This document shows positions 36,720 through 44,808 of a DNA stretch of 64,000 bases, piece after piece. Position numbers and translations under genes: made by a program. Location: assembly GCA_011174825.1 (NCBI GenBank), contig DUEZ01000080.1:32790-96789 (forward strand). Reading direction: 5' to 3'. The notes under the pieces are model-generated. The model was not told the DNA's origin. It ran no database searches and saw only the letters and a program-made list of their open reading frames with translations. Source of the stretch: Anaerolineae bacterium. Its GTDB lineage: Bacteria; Chloroflexota; Anaerolineae; Anaerolineales; E44-bin32. Numbering within the stretch: the first letter of the stretch is position 1; every line of letters starts with the position of its first letter.

Positions 36720-37289
36720 GTGGAAGCATTAAGCGGTGTCTTCGCCGCATTCGGTCTTTCAGCAAGCGCAGGCTTGAACGCATACGTTCCATTGCTTGTG
36801 GTCGCGCTCATGGCGCGTTTCACCGATTTGATTAACCTGGCTGAGCCATGGGACGCATTAACGAGTTGGTGGGTGATCGGTGTTTTGATCCTACTTGGGT
36901 TGGTGGAATTCTTCGCTGACAAAACCCCAGTTGTCAATCATGTAAATGATGCGATCCAGACCTTCGTTCGACCTGCAGCCGGTGCCATCTTGTTCGCTGC
37001 CAGTGCGAAGGTTGTCACGGATATCCACCCAGTATTAGCTATTATTGCGGGGATTTTGGTTGCGGGAGGCGTCCACGTGGCGAAGTCCGCTGCGGTCCGT
37101 CCTGTAGTCACGGCTACCACTGCTGGGACAGGGAACATTCCGGTGAGTGTGGCCGAGGATATTACGGCTACGGTCATCTCCATTCTGGCCGTAGTCGTAC
37201 CTGTGATCATCGCAGCGTTGATCATCTTGGTGACCTCGTTCATCATCTGGTGGCTGTGGCGAAGGGCGAACCTCGAGAAAGCGAATTGA
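36720..37289 (+). CDS. DUF4126 membrane protein
   Basis: The 189-residue protein has about five helices (GLSASAGLNAYVPLLVVALMA at the start) and a basic C-terminal end. It begins with GTG after GGGGAGG, 12 nt behind the DUF2085 gene. DUF4126 has no known function; glycine-rich helices suggest a small transporter or channel-like protein (weak inference). Confidence 0.8.
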   Translation: MEALSGVFAAFGLSASAGLNAYVPLLVVALMARFTDLINLAEPWDALTSWWVIGVLILLGLVEFFADKTPVVNHVNDAIQTFVRPAAGAILFAASAKVVTDIHPVLAIIAGILVAGGVHVAKSAAVRPVVTATTAGTGNIPVSVAEDITATVISILAVVVPVIIAALIILVTSFIIWWLWRRANLEKAN

Positions 37290-37327
37290 GTTCATCCCTA
37301 ACGATGTTTACGATTCCAAGGTAAAAC

Positions 37328-37382
37328 GTAGGGGCGCACGGGCCGGGGAAATCACCCGGCATCTTCGACCGTGCGCCCCTAC
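37328..37382. repeat. 55-bp REP palindrome
   Basis: It has the same arms as the RAYT-gene copy, with inner GCCGGG/CCCGGC in place of GCAGGG/CCCTGC. The inner change is compensated on both arms. Confidence 0.85.
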
Positions 37383-37413
37383 ATCGTAAGAGATTTTATT
37401 TCCCACATAAGTG

Positions 37414-37507
37414 TGTCATTCCGAGGTTCGAGTGAGGAATCCCTATGATCTTACAACTTCAGAAGCCTCATCAAAGGGATTCTTAATTACTGACGTTCAG
37501 AATGGCA
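37414..37507. repeat. Dispersed imperfect palindrome (GTCATYCTGAGCG family)
   Basis: It runs from GTCATTCCGAGG...GAGGAATCCCTATGAT to AGGGATTCTT...GTTCAGAATGGCA and is a decayed relative of the unit at 9189-9281. Confidence 0.5.
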
Positions 37508-37574
37508 TATATTACAGGATGATGTAATGGTGACGGGTCGTAATCCCGCACATGATTGATATCGGACATAATGT

Positions 37575-37629
37575 GTAGGGGCGCACAGGCCGGGGAAATC
37601 ACCCGGCATCTTCGACCGTGCGCCCCTAC
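37575..37629. repeat. 55-bp REP palindrome
   Basis: It differs from the 37328 copy by a single base in the left arm. The pair lie 247 bp apart in direct orientation and look like a recent duplication or double insertion. Confidence 0.85.
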
Positions 37630-37657
37630 ACACACTCACCGGGAAAACCCAAGATCG

Positions 37658-38158
37658 TTATTCGTAGGTGGTGCGGGGAGTGTTCAAAGGACTGAGATCG
37701 AACGGTCCGCTATTATTCGTCGCCATCGCCTTTAGCGCGGCCATTGTTTCAAGAGCTCGTTGACGTTCTTCGGCTGAGATTTCGAGAGCGGCAAATTCAT
37801 CCTCATCCAGTACCAAGAGTTTCCTCTCAGGAGTGACGATCAGGTCAAGAGCGAGATCTTCAGCGTACACGTCCTCGGCTTCGAGGCGAGCAGGTCGAGT
37901 GATATTGCAATACCAGCCTTTGTGGTGATGATCATCGACATCGAAAATGGCAAAGATGTTATACCAGCGGTCACTATAGAAGGTCTCAATAAAGCGATCA
38001 CCGCGCCGCAGTTGTACATGGTGAAGGTCGAGATCGTCGTGATCGAAATGCGCTTGCAGTGTAACGCTGTTATCCGATCGTTCGAGCACCTCCCCGCGAT
38101 AACGCCAGACTTCCTGCCCATTTTCATTAAGCTTGTGAACTGTAATCGATGGATTCAT
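37658..38158 (-). CDS. DUF402 family protein
   Basis: The 166-residue protein has the DUF402 core: RFIETFYSDRWYNIF, then GWYCNITRPA, then DLALDLIVTPE, with acidic residues that bind divalent metal in the family. Characterised relatives (FomD, Ntdp) hydrolyse nucleoside diphosphates or CMP-conjugates. Its own substrate is unknown. The start codon is 8 nt from one end of MITE-like copy C, and no Shine-Dalgarno is visible, so the repeat may carry its promoter. Confidence 0.8.
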   Translation of the reverse strand: MNPSITVHKLNENGQEVWRYRGEVLERSDNSVTLQAHFDHDDLDLHHVQLRRGDRFIETFYSDRWYNIFAIFDVDDHHHKGWYCNITRPARLEAEDVYAEDLALDLIVTPERKLLVLDEDEFAALEISAEERQRALETMAALKAMATNNSGPFDLSPLNTPRTTYE

Positions 38159-38166
38159 GGTCGATC

Positions 38167-38284
38167 AGATTCTAATCTCCAAAGTTACGAGAAGCAGGAA
38201 GGTGTAGATGTGGGGGTGTGGGCGCAGCCCACACCCCCACATCTACTAAACCTCCTCCCACAGTTGATCGTTTGGAGTGGAGTC
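38167..38284. repeat. MITE-like inverted repeat, copy C
   Basis: The central hairpin has a perfect 20-bp stem (38204-38223 with 38227-38246) and GCA loop. The ends are GATTCTAATCTCC and GGAGTGGAGTC. It fills the entire space between the ATPase stop codon (38287) and the DUF402 start (38158). Confidence 0.75.
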
Positions 38285-38286
38285 TT

Positions 38287-39051
38287 TCATACTTCGATTC
38301 CCAAAGCCTCGAGGAGCTCCGTGATCTGTTTACCGAATTCAGGCATTCCGATCATACCTCGACGGCGGGGTCGCGAGAGATGAACATCGAGTGATTTGAC
38401 CACCCGCCCAGGTCTTTCACTGAGCACAATGACACGATCTCCAAGGTAGAGCGCCTCTTCGACATCATGTGTGATGAAGATCAATGTCTGTTGGAATTGA
38501 TGCCAAAGGCCCAGGAGCCAATCTTGTAGCTCACGACGAGTGAGGGCATCAAGCGCTCCAAAAGGTTCATCCAGCAGAAGGATATTGCGGTCGGTTAGGA
38601 TCGTTCGCAGCAGAGCAGTACGTTGGCGCATGCCGCCGGACAAGGCACTCGGGTAGGCCTCAGCGAACTCCTCTAAACCGAATAAGGGCAACATTGTACG
38701 AGCCTGTTCTCGGGCTTCCTCTCGGGGTACCCCTCGCAACTCTAATGGGATGATGGCGTTATCGAGAACTTTGCGCCAGGGGAGTAGAAGATCTCGCTGT
38801 GGCATATAACCCACACGTCCTGTCCGATGATCACATCGCTCTCCATCCAGACAAATTTCTCCGTGATCCGGCTCAAGGAGACCGACGATTATATTAAACA
38901 AGGTGCTTTTTCCACTGCCAGATGGTCCAATGATGGTTAATAGCTCGCCCGGCATGACGTGGAGGGATACGTTCTCAAGAGCTTGGACTGTCATGCCATT
39001 GCTATGAAAGGCCTTACTCACATTACGCAGTTCGACGATGGGCGTGGTCAC
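38287..39051 (-). CDS. thiZ: ABC transporter ATPase for thiamine precursor uptake
   Basis: A nitrate/sulfonate/taurine-type ABC ATPase of 254 residues: Walker A GPSGSGKST, signature LSGGMRQR, Walker B ILLLDEPFGALD. It is the last gene of the TPP-riboswitch operon, 44 nt after the binding-protein gene. Its substrate (hydroxymethylpyrimidine or a related thiamine precursor) is inferred from the riboswitch and partners, and the ThiXYZ name is given on that basis. Confidence 0.85.
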   Translation of the reverse strand: MTTPIVELRNVSKAFHSNGMTVQALENVSLHVMPGELLTIIGPSGSGKSTLFNIIVGLLEPDHGEICLDGERCDHRTGRVGYMPQRDLLLPWRKVLDNAIIPLELRGVPREEAREQARTMLPLFGLEEFAEAYPSALSGGMRQRTALLRTILTDRNILLLDEPFGALDALTRRELQDWLLGLWHQFQQTLIFITHDVEEALYLGDRVIVLSERPGRVVKSLDVHLSRPRRRGMIGMPEFGKQITELLEALGIEV

Positions 39052-39095
39052 GTGGTCACCTCAGTGAAACTTGAATTGCCTGTGAGATCTTCACG

Positions 39096-40106
39096 TTATG
39101 GCAGAAAATCGTTCGTAAATGCGGATGGCGCATCAATCGGCGCGGGGATGATGCTGTACTGCGCCATCCACTTTGAGTAATCATCCCATACGGACAGACT
39201 CTGCTCCCCCCACTGTGTGGCTTCAGCCTTATAGCGGGGAGAGAGCCAAGCTTGGCTGGCGCGGACCAGTTCCTCATCAAGTTCAGGCACAGCATCGAGC
39301 AAGATCGTTGCCGCCTCTTCTGGGTGGTCAATAGCGTATTCGTAACCGCGCGAGATAGCCAAAAGGAACCTGCGAATAACCTCGGGTCGCTCACGTGTTG
39401 TGTTCTCATGAACGATGAAAACCGGGGTGTAGTAATCTGGGATGCAATCGAACCAGTCCTCCATCATGATGATGTCCAGATCGATCGCTTGAAGATCTGC
39501 CTGGACCCCTTGCCACGCATAGAAGATCCACGCCAGATCTGTTTGACCCTCGTCCAATAAGGCCAATGGATCTGCAAACCCTGTATCAACAATCTCCAGT
39601 GCGTTGAAATCTCCGTTGGCACACTCCATGAGAACGCGCAGTGTTGGTTCCTCGAATGGGTTGCCATAAGATCCGTAGCGGAGCCCCTCCCAGTCGGCCG
39701 GTGTCTCGACAGTCAGCTCTGCACGAGAGGCGAATCCTGAAGTGTTGTGTTGGATGATCGCCGCGATGGATACGATCGGGATCTCATCGGCACGAGCGAG
39801 CGTGACTTGCTCTTGGAAGCTTATCCCGAAATCGGCTGCGCCTCCGGCGACCGCTTGTTCGGCAAATACTTCACCGGGTTGAATGATTTCGATATCTAAA
39901 CCAGCCTCAACGAAGAAGCCCTTGGTTTCTGCCACAAAGATCCCCGTGTGGTTGGTGTTGGGCACCCAATCGAGCATGAGCGTTACGGAAATCGGTTCTA
40001 TGGTTTCGGTCTCTTGAGGTACTACTTCTTCGGTTGATCCCTGACAAGCTGAAATGAACAGTATCAATGTCAGGATAAAGAGCAACGTTACGAGTTGTTT
40101 TCTCAT
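39096..40106 (-). CDS. thiY: NMT1/THI5-like substrate-binding lipoprotein
   Basis: The 336-residue protein has a lipoprotein signal (FISAC near residue 20) and an NMT1/THI5-like periplasmic fold starting VTLMLDWVPNTNHTGIFVA, the typical ThiY opening. Family members bind formyl-aminopyrimidine or hydroxymethylpyrimidine. The ATG at 40106 has AGGAGG 9 nt upstream and is preferred over 40145. The gene sits between the methyltransferase and ATPase genes in the TPP-controlled operon. Confidence 0.87.
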   Translation of the reverse strand: MRKQLVTLLFILTLILFISACQGSTEEVVPQETETIEPISVTLMLDWVPNTNHTGIFVAETKGFFVEAGLDIEIIQPGEVFAEQAVAGGAADFGISFQEQVTLARADEIPIVSIAAIIQHNTSGFASRAELTVETPADWEGLRYGSYGNPFEEPTLRVLMECANGDFNALEIVDTGFADPLALLDEGQTDLAWIFYAWQGVQADLQAIDLDIIMMEDWFDCIPDYYTPVFIVHENTTRERPEVIRRFLLAISRGYEYAIDHPEEAATILLDAVPELDEELVRASQAWLSPRYKAEATQWGEQSLSVWDDYSKWMAQYSIIPAPIDAPSAFTNDFLP

Positions 40107-40159
40107 GATTTGCTTCCTCCTGAAAACTTGTCCAGTGGATAGCAATTATGTCTTCAGGG

Positions 40160-40840
40160 TTAGATATATCCTGTCGCTGTCTTTTCCGCTTTCAAGGCGA
40201 TAAAAGCGCCTTTACCGTGGCCTTCTTGTATTTGAAGTGCATCCCTAGCGTATCCCCCCTGCACCTGTTCGGTACTAGCCACCGCATCGGATATACCAGT
40301 GATTGTCTGTCGAGTTTGGAGGACCTTGAACCCTGTCTGCTCCAAATAGGTGATGATCTCCTCTGTTGTGTGAAATCGTGCCTCTTTGTAAAACGGATCC
40401 TCGTCCTTGTGCATCTCGTACATTTGGCCAAGGGGGCTGCTTTTGTCAATCATGCCGAGGATCAGGGGACAGTTGGGTTTGAGAACCCTCCGTATTTCGT
40501 TCAATAAACATGCGACGTCAGGAACGAAAGGATCGACGGTTACCAGTAAGCTGTAATCGAAGGCACAGGCTTCGAAGGGAAGCCGTTCACCGAATGCTTG
40601 ACACACATTAATGCCACGAGATCGTGCGATCTGAAGAGCACGTCTTGCAGGGTCGATCCCCAACTCGATACCCAAGGAGGCCGCAAAGCGCCCCGTCCCT
40701 ACTCCGATCTCCAAACCCCTACCGATCGAAGGGATGAAGGTTTGCAGAGCGTTAACTTCTGCTTGGAGAATGAGTTCATTATCCTCAAACCATAGATCGT
40801 ATTCTTCCGCTTGTTGGTCGAAGACTGTCACGCCCCACAT
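40160..40840 (-). CDS. SAM-dependent methyltransferase within the thiamine operon
   Basis: A class I methyltransferase of 226 residues: motif I LEIGVGTGRFA, then GIDPARRAL and a UbiE-like FDYSLLVTVDPFVPD/LNEIRRVLKP. The ATG at 40840 has GGGAGAG upstream and lies 13 nt after the permease stop; the outer start at 40930 would overlap the permease. A methyltransferase is not part of the known ThiXYZ system, so its substrate (perhaps a thiamine precursor or degradation product) is open. Confidence 0.85.
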   Translation of the reverse strand: MWGVTVFDQQAEEYDLWFEDNELILQAEVNALQTFIPSIGRGLEIGVGTGRFAASLGIELGIDPARRALQIARSRGINVCQAFGERLPFEACAFDYSLLVTVDPFVPDVACLLNEIRRVLKPNCPLILGMIDKSSPLGQMYEMHKDEDPFYKEARFHTTEEIITYLEQTGFKVLQTRQTITGISDAVASTEQVQGGYARDALQIQEGHGKGAFIALKAEKTATGYI

Positions 40841-40853
40841 TTGGGACTCTCCC

Positions 40854-41666
40854 TTAGTAAATTCCTGGTTCCTCCCACTGTTCAATGCGTTGTTCAGAGT
40901 AATACCAGGGCAGCGCTGCTCGTTCAACAAGGTAGATCAGTGCGAAGAGACCAATGCTCAGAGCGGTAGTGATCACAATAGCAACAAAAACTTGATCAGT
41001 CGCTAACGCGTTTTTTGAGCGGAGCATATACAGACCTAGCCCCGCAGAACCGCCAACCCACTCGCCGATGGTGGCACCGACAACACTATAGGTAACGGAT
41101 ACGCGTAATCCAGAGAAGAACGATGGCAGCGCTGAGGGGAGTCGAACCATGCGCCAAATCTGCATTCGTGTGGCGCCGATAGCCCGGAAAAAAGCAACCA
41201 AGTCGGGGTCAGCTGAGGCTAAGCCATCAGCGGAACTCACCGCTAAGGGGAAGAAACACACCAATACTACGATGATCACTTTGGGTAGCAAGCCAAAACC
41301 GAACCAGATGATCAGCAAGGGAGCAATAGCCAAGATCTGTACTGTTTGGGAAGCGACCAGGATTGGATATAGAGCCCGTTTGAGGAACGAAGAGAGATCC
41401 ATAGAAGCAGCGATAGCGACTCCGAGAATCAATGCGATCACGAGTCCGAGAACCGTCTCGAGCATGGTTGTGCCTATAGCTGAGATGAGTAAATCTCTTG
41501 TTTCCCATCCAGCTTGTGCCACCTGGACCGGCGAGGGCAAGATGAATGCCGAGAGGCCGCTTCTTCTTGTCACGACCTGCCATGAAAACAAAACGAAGGT
41601 GATCAGGAAAACGGGGGGAAATATTTCACGAACCCAACGTGGTGGTCTTTTAGGCTTCGTCTTCAA
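40854..41666 (-). CDS. thiX: ABC transporter permease for thiamine precursor uptake
   Basis: The 270-residue permease has six helices and the cytoplasmic EAA-type loop FRAIGATRMQIWRMVRLP. It belongs to the nitrate/sulfonate/taurine class that pairs with NMT1-like binding proteins. It lies 13 nt before the methyltransferase gene. The 178-nt gap to the upstream thiamine-binding gene is taken up mostly by MITE-like copy D. Confidence 0.87.
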   Translation of the reverse strand: MKTKPKRPPRWVREIFPPVFLITFVLFSWQVVTRRSGLSAFILPSPVQVAQAGWETRDLLISAIGTTMLETVLGLVIALILGVAIAASMDLSSFLKRALYPILVASQTVQILAIAPLLIIWFGFGLLPKVIIVVLVCFFPLAVSSADGLASADPDLVAFFRAIGATRMQIWRMVRLPSALPSFFSGLRVSVTYSVVGATIGEWVGGSAGLGLYMLRSKNALATDQVFVAIVITTALSIGLFALIYLVERAALPWYYSEQRIEQWEEPGIY

Positions 41667-41725
41667 CTGCTAACTCCGTTTAACTACTCGATCTTTACTG
41701 GCTGTGTGTGCCTTATGGATCAGAT

Positions 41726-41850
41726 CGATGACTCCACTGAAAATAGATCAACTGCGAGAAGATGACTGGCATATCTGGGGGTACGGGCGCAGCCATTACC
41801 CCCAGATATACCCCTCCCTACTCCTCGAGATTTTTTCAGTGGAGTCATCG
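41726..41850. repeat. MITE-like inverted repeat, copy D (best preserved ends)
   Basis: The 18-bp terminal repeats are perfect (41726-41743 with 41833-41850, CGATGACTCCACTGAAAA). A 13-bp central stem is at 41771-41783 with 41797-41809. It sits inside the thiamine operon, and its right end encodes the last codon and TGA stop of the thiamine-binding protein. Confidence 0.85.
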
Positions 41851-42141
41851 GTATTTGGATACCTTCTCATCGATTGTTGTTCCACAGGTCTGGTCCCCTA
41901 TCTTGATGATCGTAATGACCTGATCAGCTCCTGCCTCAAAGCAGGCCAGATGAGCTGATTTGGCAACCTTAAGCAGCTCATCGAGGGGCCCTTCCATCAC
42001 GGTCTCCATGGGACCTACTTCGAATTTGACACCGCTGGCAGCGATCACCTCGATGGCGTGATCGACGACCGGAAACAGATTCTCGACCAGAGGTAAGACT
42101 TGCACCGCCACATTAACTGTTCGGTTTTCATCTAGGTGCAT
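41845..42141 (-). CDS. Thiamine-binding protein (MTH1187/YkoF-like)
   Basis: A small ferredoxin-like-fold protein of 98 residues in the Thiamine_BP (MTH1187/UPF0045) family: VNVAVQVLPL at the N-terminus, EVGPMETVMEG in the centre. It is thought to bind thiamine in the cytoplasm. The ATG at 42141 follows GGGAGAG. The final Arg codon and stop (CGA TGA) are part of the terminal repeat of copy D, so the insertion may have set the present C-terminus. Confidence 0.85.
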   Translation of the reverse strand: MHLDENRTVNVAVQVLPLVENLFPVVDHAIEVIAASGVKFEVGPMETVMEGPLDELLKVAKSAHLACFEAGADQVITIIKIGDQTCGTTIDEKVSKYR

Positions 42142-42250
42142 TTGGCTCTCTCCCAAAGTATTTTAGACAAGTTGAGTGGTCGTTGTTCACTTCTGTGTCA
42201 AGAACACCTGAAGGCACAGTATTGTCTCGGGAAGTTGATGGACGGCTTGC

Positions 42251-42907
42251 TTACATCTCTCCTGGTGAATGAACGGCAATTAGCATCCCTGAGCCCAACT
42301 CGACACGTGCAACCGAGGCGGTTAGGACGTTACTTACCCCGCGTGCAGGGCCAAATGCTAACTTTTCATCTTTCAGGGGGTAATACAACTCATAGGTTGT
42401 GATTCCCTCCGCGGCACCTTCGAGGGGTATGAGGCTGAGTGTATCCCCTGATTGACCATGGATCTCATCACCCGGTGGTCGGATCAACCAGGCTGTTTGA
42501 TGGTCGTACCAGTACTCAATACGGACCGAAAGAAAGCTGGGATGTGTAAGCAGCAGTAGATTCGACAAGGACATATCAATACGATCGCCAAATGCACCCA
42601 ACACGACGATCTCCCTCACCCCGATTTGAATAGCGTGGAGGAGCGCCAATTCCAAATCGGTTTCGTCTTTTTGGGCGGCGAATCTCAGCACGTCTGTACC
42701 TATGGCTTCCAATGCCATGTGCTCTTCCTCATCCAATGAGTCAAGATCGCCGATCACGATCGATATTTCCAGACCAAGTCTTGCTGCATGTTGAACGCCA
42801 CCATCGGCTGCGATGACCGTGGCTTCTTTCCATGGCTGCAGACGCGTTCTTAATGTGTCTGCATTGTGAACGCTACCGTTAGCGAGGATAATGGCTCGAT
42901 CACTCAT
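42251..42907 (-). CDS. thiN: Thiamine pyrophosphokinase
   Basis: The 218-residue protein transfers pyrophosphate from ATP to thiamine. Family motifs are AADGGVQHA, VIGDLDSLD, KDETDLELAL and GAFGDRIDMSLSN (usually GGRxDH). It is the first gene after the TPP riboswitch, so coenzyme supply is feedback-controlled. With the uptake genes downstream, it makes a salvage unit. Confidence 0.9.
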   Translation of the reverse strand: MSDRAIILANGSVHNADTLRTRLQPWKEATVIAADGGVQHAARLGLEISIVIGDLDSLDEEEHMALEAIGTDVLRFAAQKDETDLELALLHAIQIGVREIVVLGAFGDRIDMSLSNLLLLTHPSFLSVRIEYWYDHQTAWLIRPPGDEIHGQSGDTLSLIPLEGAAEGITTYELYYPLKDEKLAFGPARGVSNVLTASVARVELGSGMLIAVHSPGEM

Positions 42908-42990
42908 ACGGAAATTTCCTTTGGCTCAAGCTTTTGAAGATTTCCTCGTCAGGGTTCATGGGTGATCTTATCTCCAAATAGGAACCCATC

Positions 42991-43024
42991 AAAAAGAAAC
43001 CACTCCCGGTTTCGGGAGTGGTTT
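42991..43024 (-). terminator. Riboswitch expression-platform terminator
   Basis: AAACCACTCCCG (42997-43008) pairs with CGGGAGTGGTTT (43013-43024), a perfect 12-bp stem, followed on the minus strand by a T-run. It lies between the TPP aptamer and thiN, as expected for transcriptional attenuation. Confidence 0.85.
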
Positions 43025-43044
43025 CAAAATATGATTTCGAAATA

Positions 43045-43136
43045 ACCATCCCTACGCCGGTATTATCCGGATCAGGTTCAACGGGTCGAGGGCTTCTAAA
43101 CCCTCCTCTCAGCCCAAGGATTAAGGGCTCCCCATG
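43045..43136 (-). promoter_or_regulatory. TPP riboswitch (THI element)
   Basis: The minus strand shows the conserved aptamer blocks GGGGAGCCC, GGGCTGAGAGG, ACCCGTTGAACCTGATCCGG and ATAATACCGGCGTAGGGA in the correct order. It controls the thiN-to-thiZ operon through the terminator that follows. Confidence 0.95.
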
Positions 43137-43231
43137 TTATGTGAATTGTCTCTGAAGAAGTATATCGTAGCTGTGAGGTAGGGTCAAGCTAGCATGCATT
43201 TGGTAGGCCGTTAGCAAAGAGGGAAGGGTGT

Positions 43232-43870
43232 TTATTCGAGAGGTTGACGGGATAGGTAGATAGTACAGGTTTGGTCGCCTTGCGCGATGCAGCTGGTCTC
43301 CTCGACCATGAAGTACTTTCCGCCGCTTACCCAAAAGAGGGTTTCTTGGAGTAAACCGACGGTAAGCTGGCAGCATGGGGAATCTGTCACCCGTCCCCAG
43401 CATGCTGCGCAGCGTTCAGTATGCCAGAAGAACTCATCGGGTTTTTCCTCGACCCAAACGATTTGGTCGGTGTAATTATTAAAAAGCTCAGCGAAAGCTT
43501 CAACGCTTACTTTGATCTTCATCTTTAAGGGTAGGAGGCGAAAAGCTAAATCTGAGACACCCAAGATCGTTCCGAACTCATGCAGCCCGTGCTTAAAGCA
43601 TGCCCTGCCAGCCCTGAGAGCTAAACCGCGCCCTGCGCGTGGTCCGTACATTGTGTCCAGAGCTTGGTGAATGCTGCCCAAATCGTCGAAACGAAAGCCG
43701 AGATCGAAGGTGTCAGGAGGTAAGTTGTTTATCAGATGGTGCAAATCAGCCAAATTTAATACTGCGTTGATTCCATTTCGTCCAATGACCTCCTCCAGCG
43801 ACAGCAGGATGATACGCCCCAGCTTATTTGGGTAATAAAAAGTCTGCGGATCCTTACCCGTGTCTGGCAT
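43232..43870 (-). CDS. V4R-domain protein
   Basis: The 212-residue protein has a C-terminal V4R (4-vinyl reductase) domain: CCQLTVGLLQETLFW, then VEETSCIAQGDQTCTIYL, a small-molecule-binding domain with conserved cysteines. The N-terminal part (NGINAVLNLADLHHL) matches proteins that accompany it. V4R domains often sense hydrophobic ligands. The start is uncertain: ATG 43870 lies 13 nt after GGAGG, whereas an out-of-frame 8-codon ORF (43854-43880) has the better-spaced site. It follows the GTPase gene beyond MITE-like copy E. Confidence 0.7.
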   Translation of the reverse strand: MPDTGKDPQTFYYPNKLGRIILLSLEEVIGRNGINAVLNLADLHHLINNLPPDTFDLGFRFDDLGSIHQALDTMYGPRAGRGLALRAGRACFKHGLHEFGTILGVSDLAFRLLPLKMKIKVSVEAFAELFNNYTDQIVWVEEKPDEFFWHTERCAACWGRVTDSPCCQLTVGLLQETLFWVSGGKYFMVEETSCIAQGDQTCTIYLSRQPLE

Positions 43871-44020
43871 GGATTTGCATCGTCCTCCGCTACGATCTAG
43901 GGTCAATTAGGCCACGACAGCATGTCGAGACTGGATCACAATCGCCAAGGGCGTCTTGATTAGATTTCTTTTGGATTAAACCCGATCTTCGGCAATCTTT
44001 TGCTCGCTAGGTCGGCAAGT

Positions 44021-44137
44021 AGTGGACTGAAAAAACACCAGCGAGGAGCAGAGAGGGGTGTATGTGGGTATGTGGGTGTAGCCCACATACCCACATACAC
44101 CAGTCCTTCTCTCGCAGCTGACATTATTCAGTCGATT
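44021..44137. repeat. MITE-like inverted repeat, copy E
   Basis: A perfect 19-bp central stem (44058-44076 with 44082-44100) has loop TGTAG. The ends GTGGACTGAAAA and TTATTCAGTCGATTC are partly decayed. It separates the V4R gene from the GTPase gene. Confidence 0.75.
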
Positions 44138-44259
44138 CTGCAATATCAGAACGAGAATGGTTGGAAAAGTTCATAAACATGATTCTAGCGGTGATGGATG
44201 CCATCATAGGGTATGAGGAATTTGGTGATCTCTGCGAATGGGTTGGTATGAAGATGCGG

Positions 44260-44796
44260 TTAAGCTGCTTCTTCCATCTCCTCCAAGATACTGTAGAGCA
44301 ACTCGAGCAAGACTTTTTTAACCGTTTCTTTGTCCAGTGCAACACATGGAAGTAACTTAACCTTGCTGTCAATTTTCAATGCGATTCGCAGATCGTCCAC
44401 TTCCCAGGCATCCTCATGATCCTGTTTGTTGGCAGCCACGACATAGGGCGTCGGCGCATAGGCACGGAAAGTCTGCAAGATCCCTCTTGCTTCACGGAAG
44501 GTCTCCGGGCGGGCACTGTCTACCATAACGATGAACCCGAGCATGCCTTCTGAGAGGATCTCCCACATGAAGTCGAACCTTTTCTGGCCCGGTGTGCCGA
44601 ATAAATAAAGTACCAAATCGTCGTCAACGGTGATGCGACCAAAATCCATGGCCACTGTGGTGGTCTCTTTGACGCGCTCAGCTTCGGTGGAGATTTTACG
44701 TTCGGTGGATACAACATCGATCTCGCTGACCGAACAGATGAATTCAGTCTTTCCGCTATTGAAGGGACCCGTGACGACCATTTTAACAGTTTGCAT
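44260..44796 (-). CDS. MglA/Rab-like small GTPase
   Basis: A Ras-superfamily GTPase of 178 residues: P-loop GPFNSGKT (10-17), switch I threonines ETTTVAMDFG (44-53), G3 FGTPGQ (66-71, G in place of the usual D), and G4 ANKQD (122-126). Bacterial relatives act as polarity or signalling switches with a roadblock or similar partner. The DUF4388 gene ends 12 nt upstream, so they are one operon. Confidence 0.85.
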   Translation of the reverse strand: MQTVKMVVTGPFNSGKTEFICSVSEIDVVSTERKISTEAERVKETTTVAMDFGRITVDDDLVLYLFGTPGQKRFDFMWEILSEGMLGFIVMVDSARPETFREARGILQTFRAYAPTPYVVAANKQDHEDAWEVDDLRIALKIDSKVKLLPCVALDKETVKKVLLELLYSILEEMEEAA

Positions 44797-44808
44797 AAGT
44801 ATTCCTTG

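Noticed and set aside
37290..37657. CRISPR-like array from the repeated 55-bp units
   Set aside because: Only two copies 247 bp apart, each a palindrome with no regular spacers and no cas genes in the window.
43854..43880. Eight-codon leader ORF before the V4R gene
   Set aside because: It has a well-placed GGAGG but is too short and overlaps the V4R start; noted only as a reason to doubt that start.
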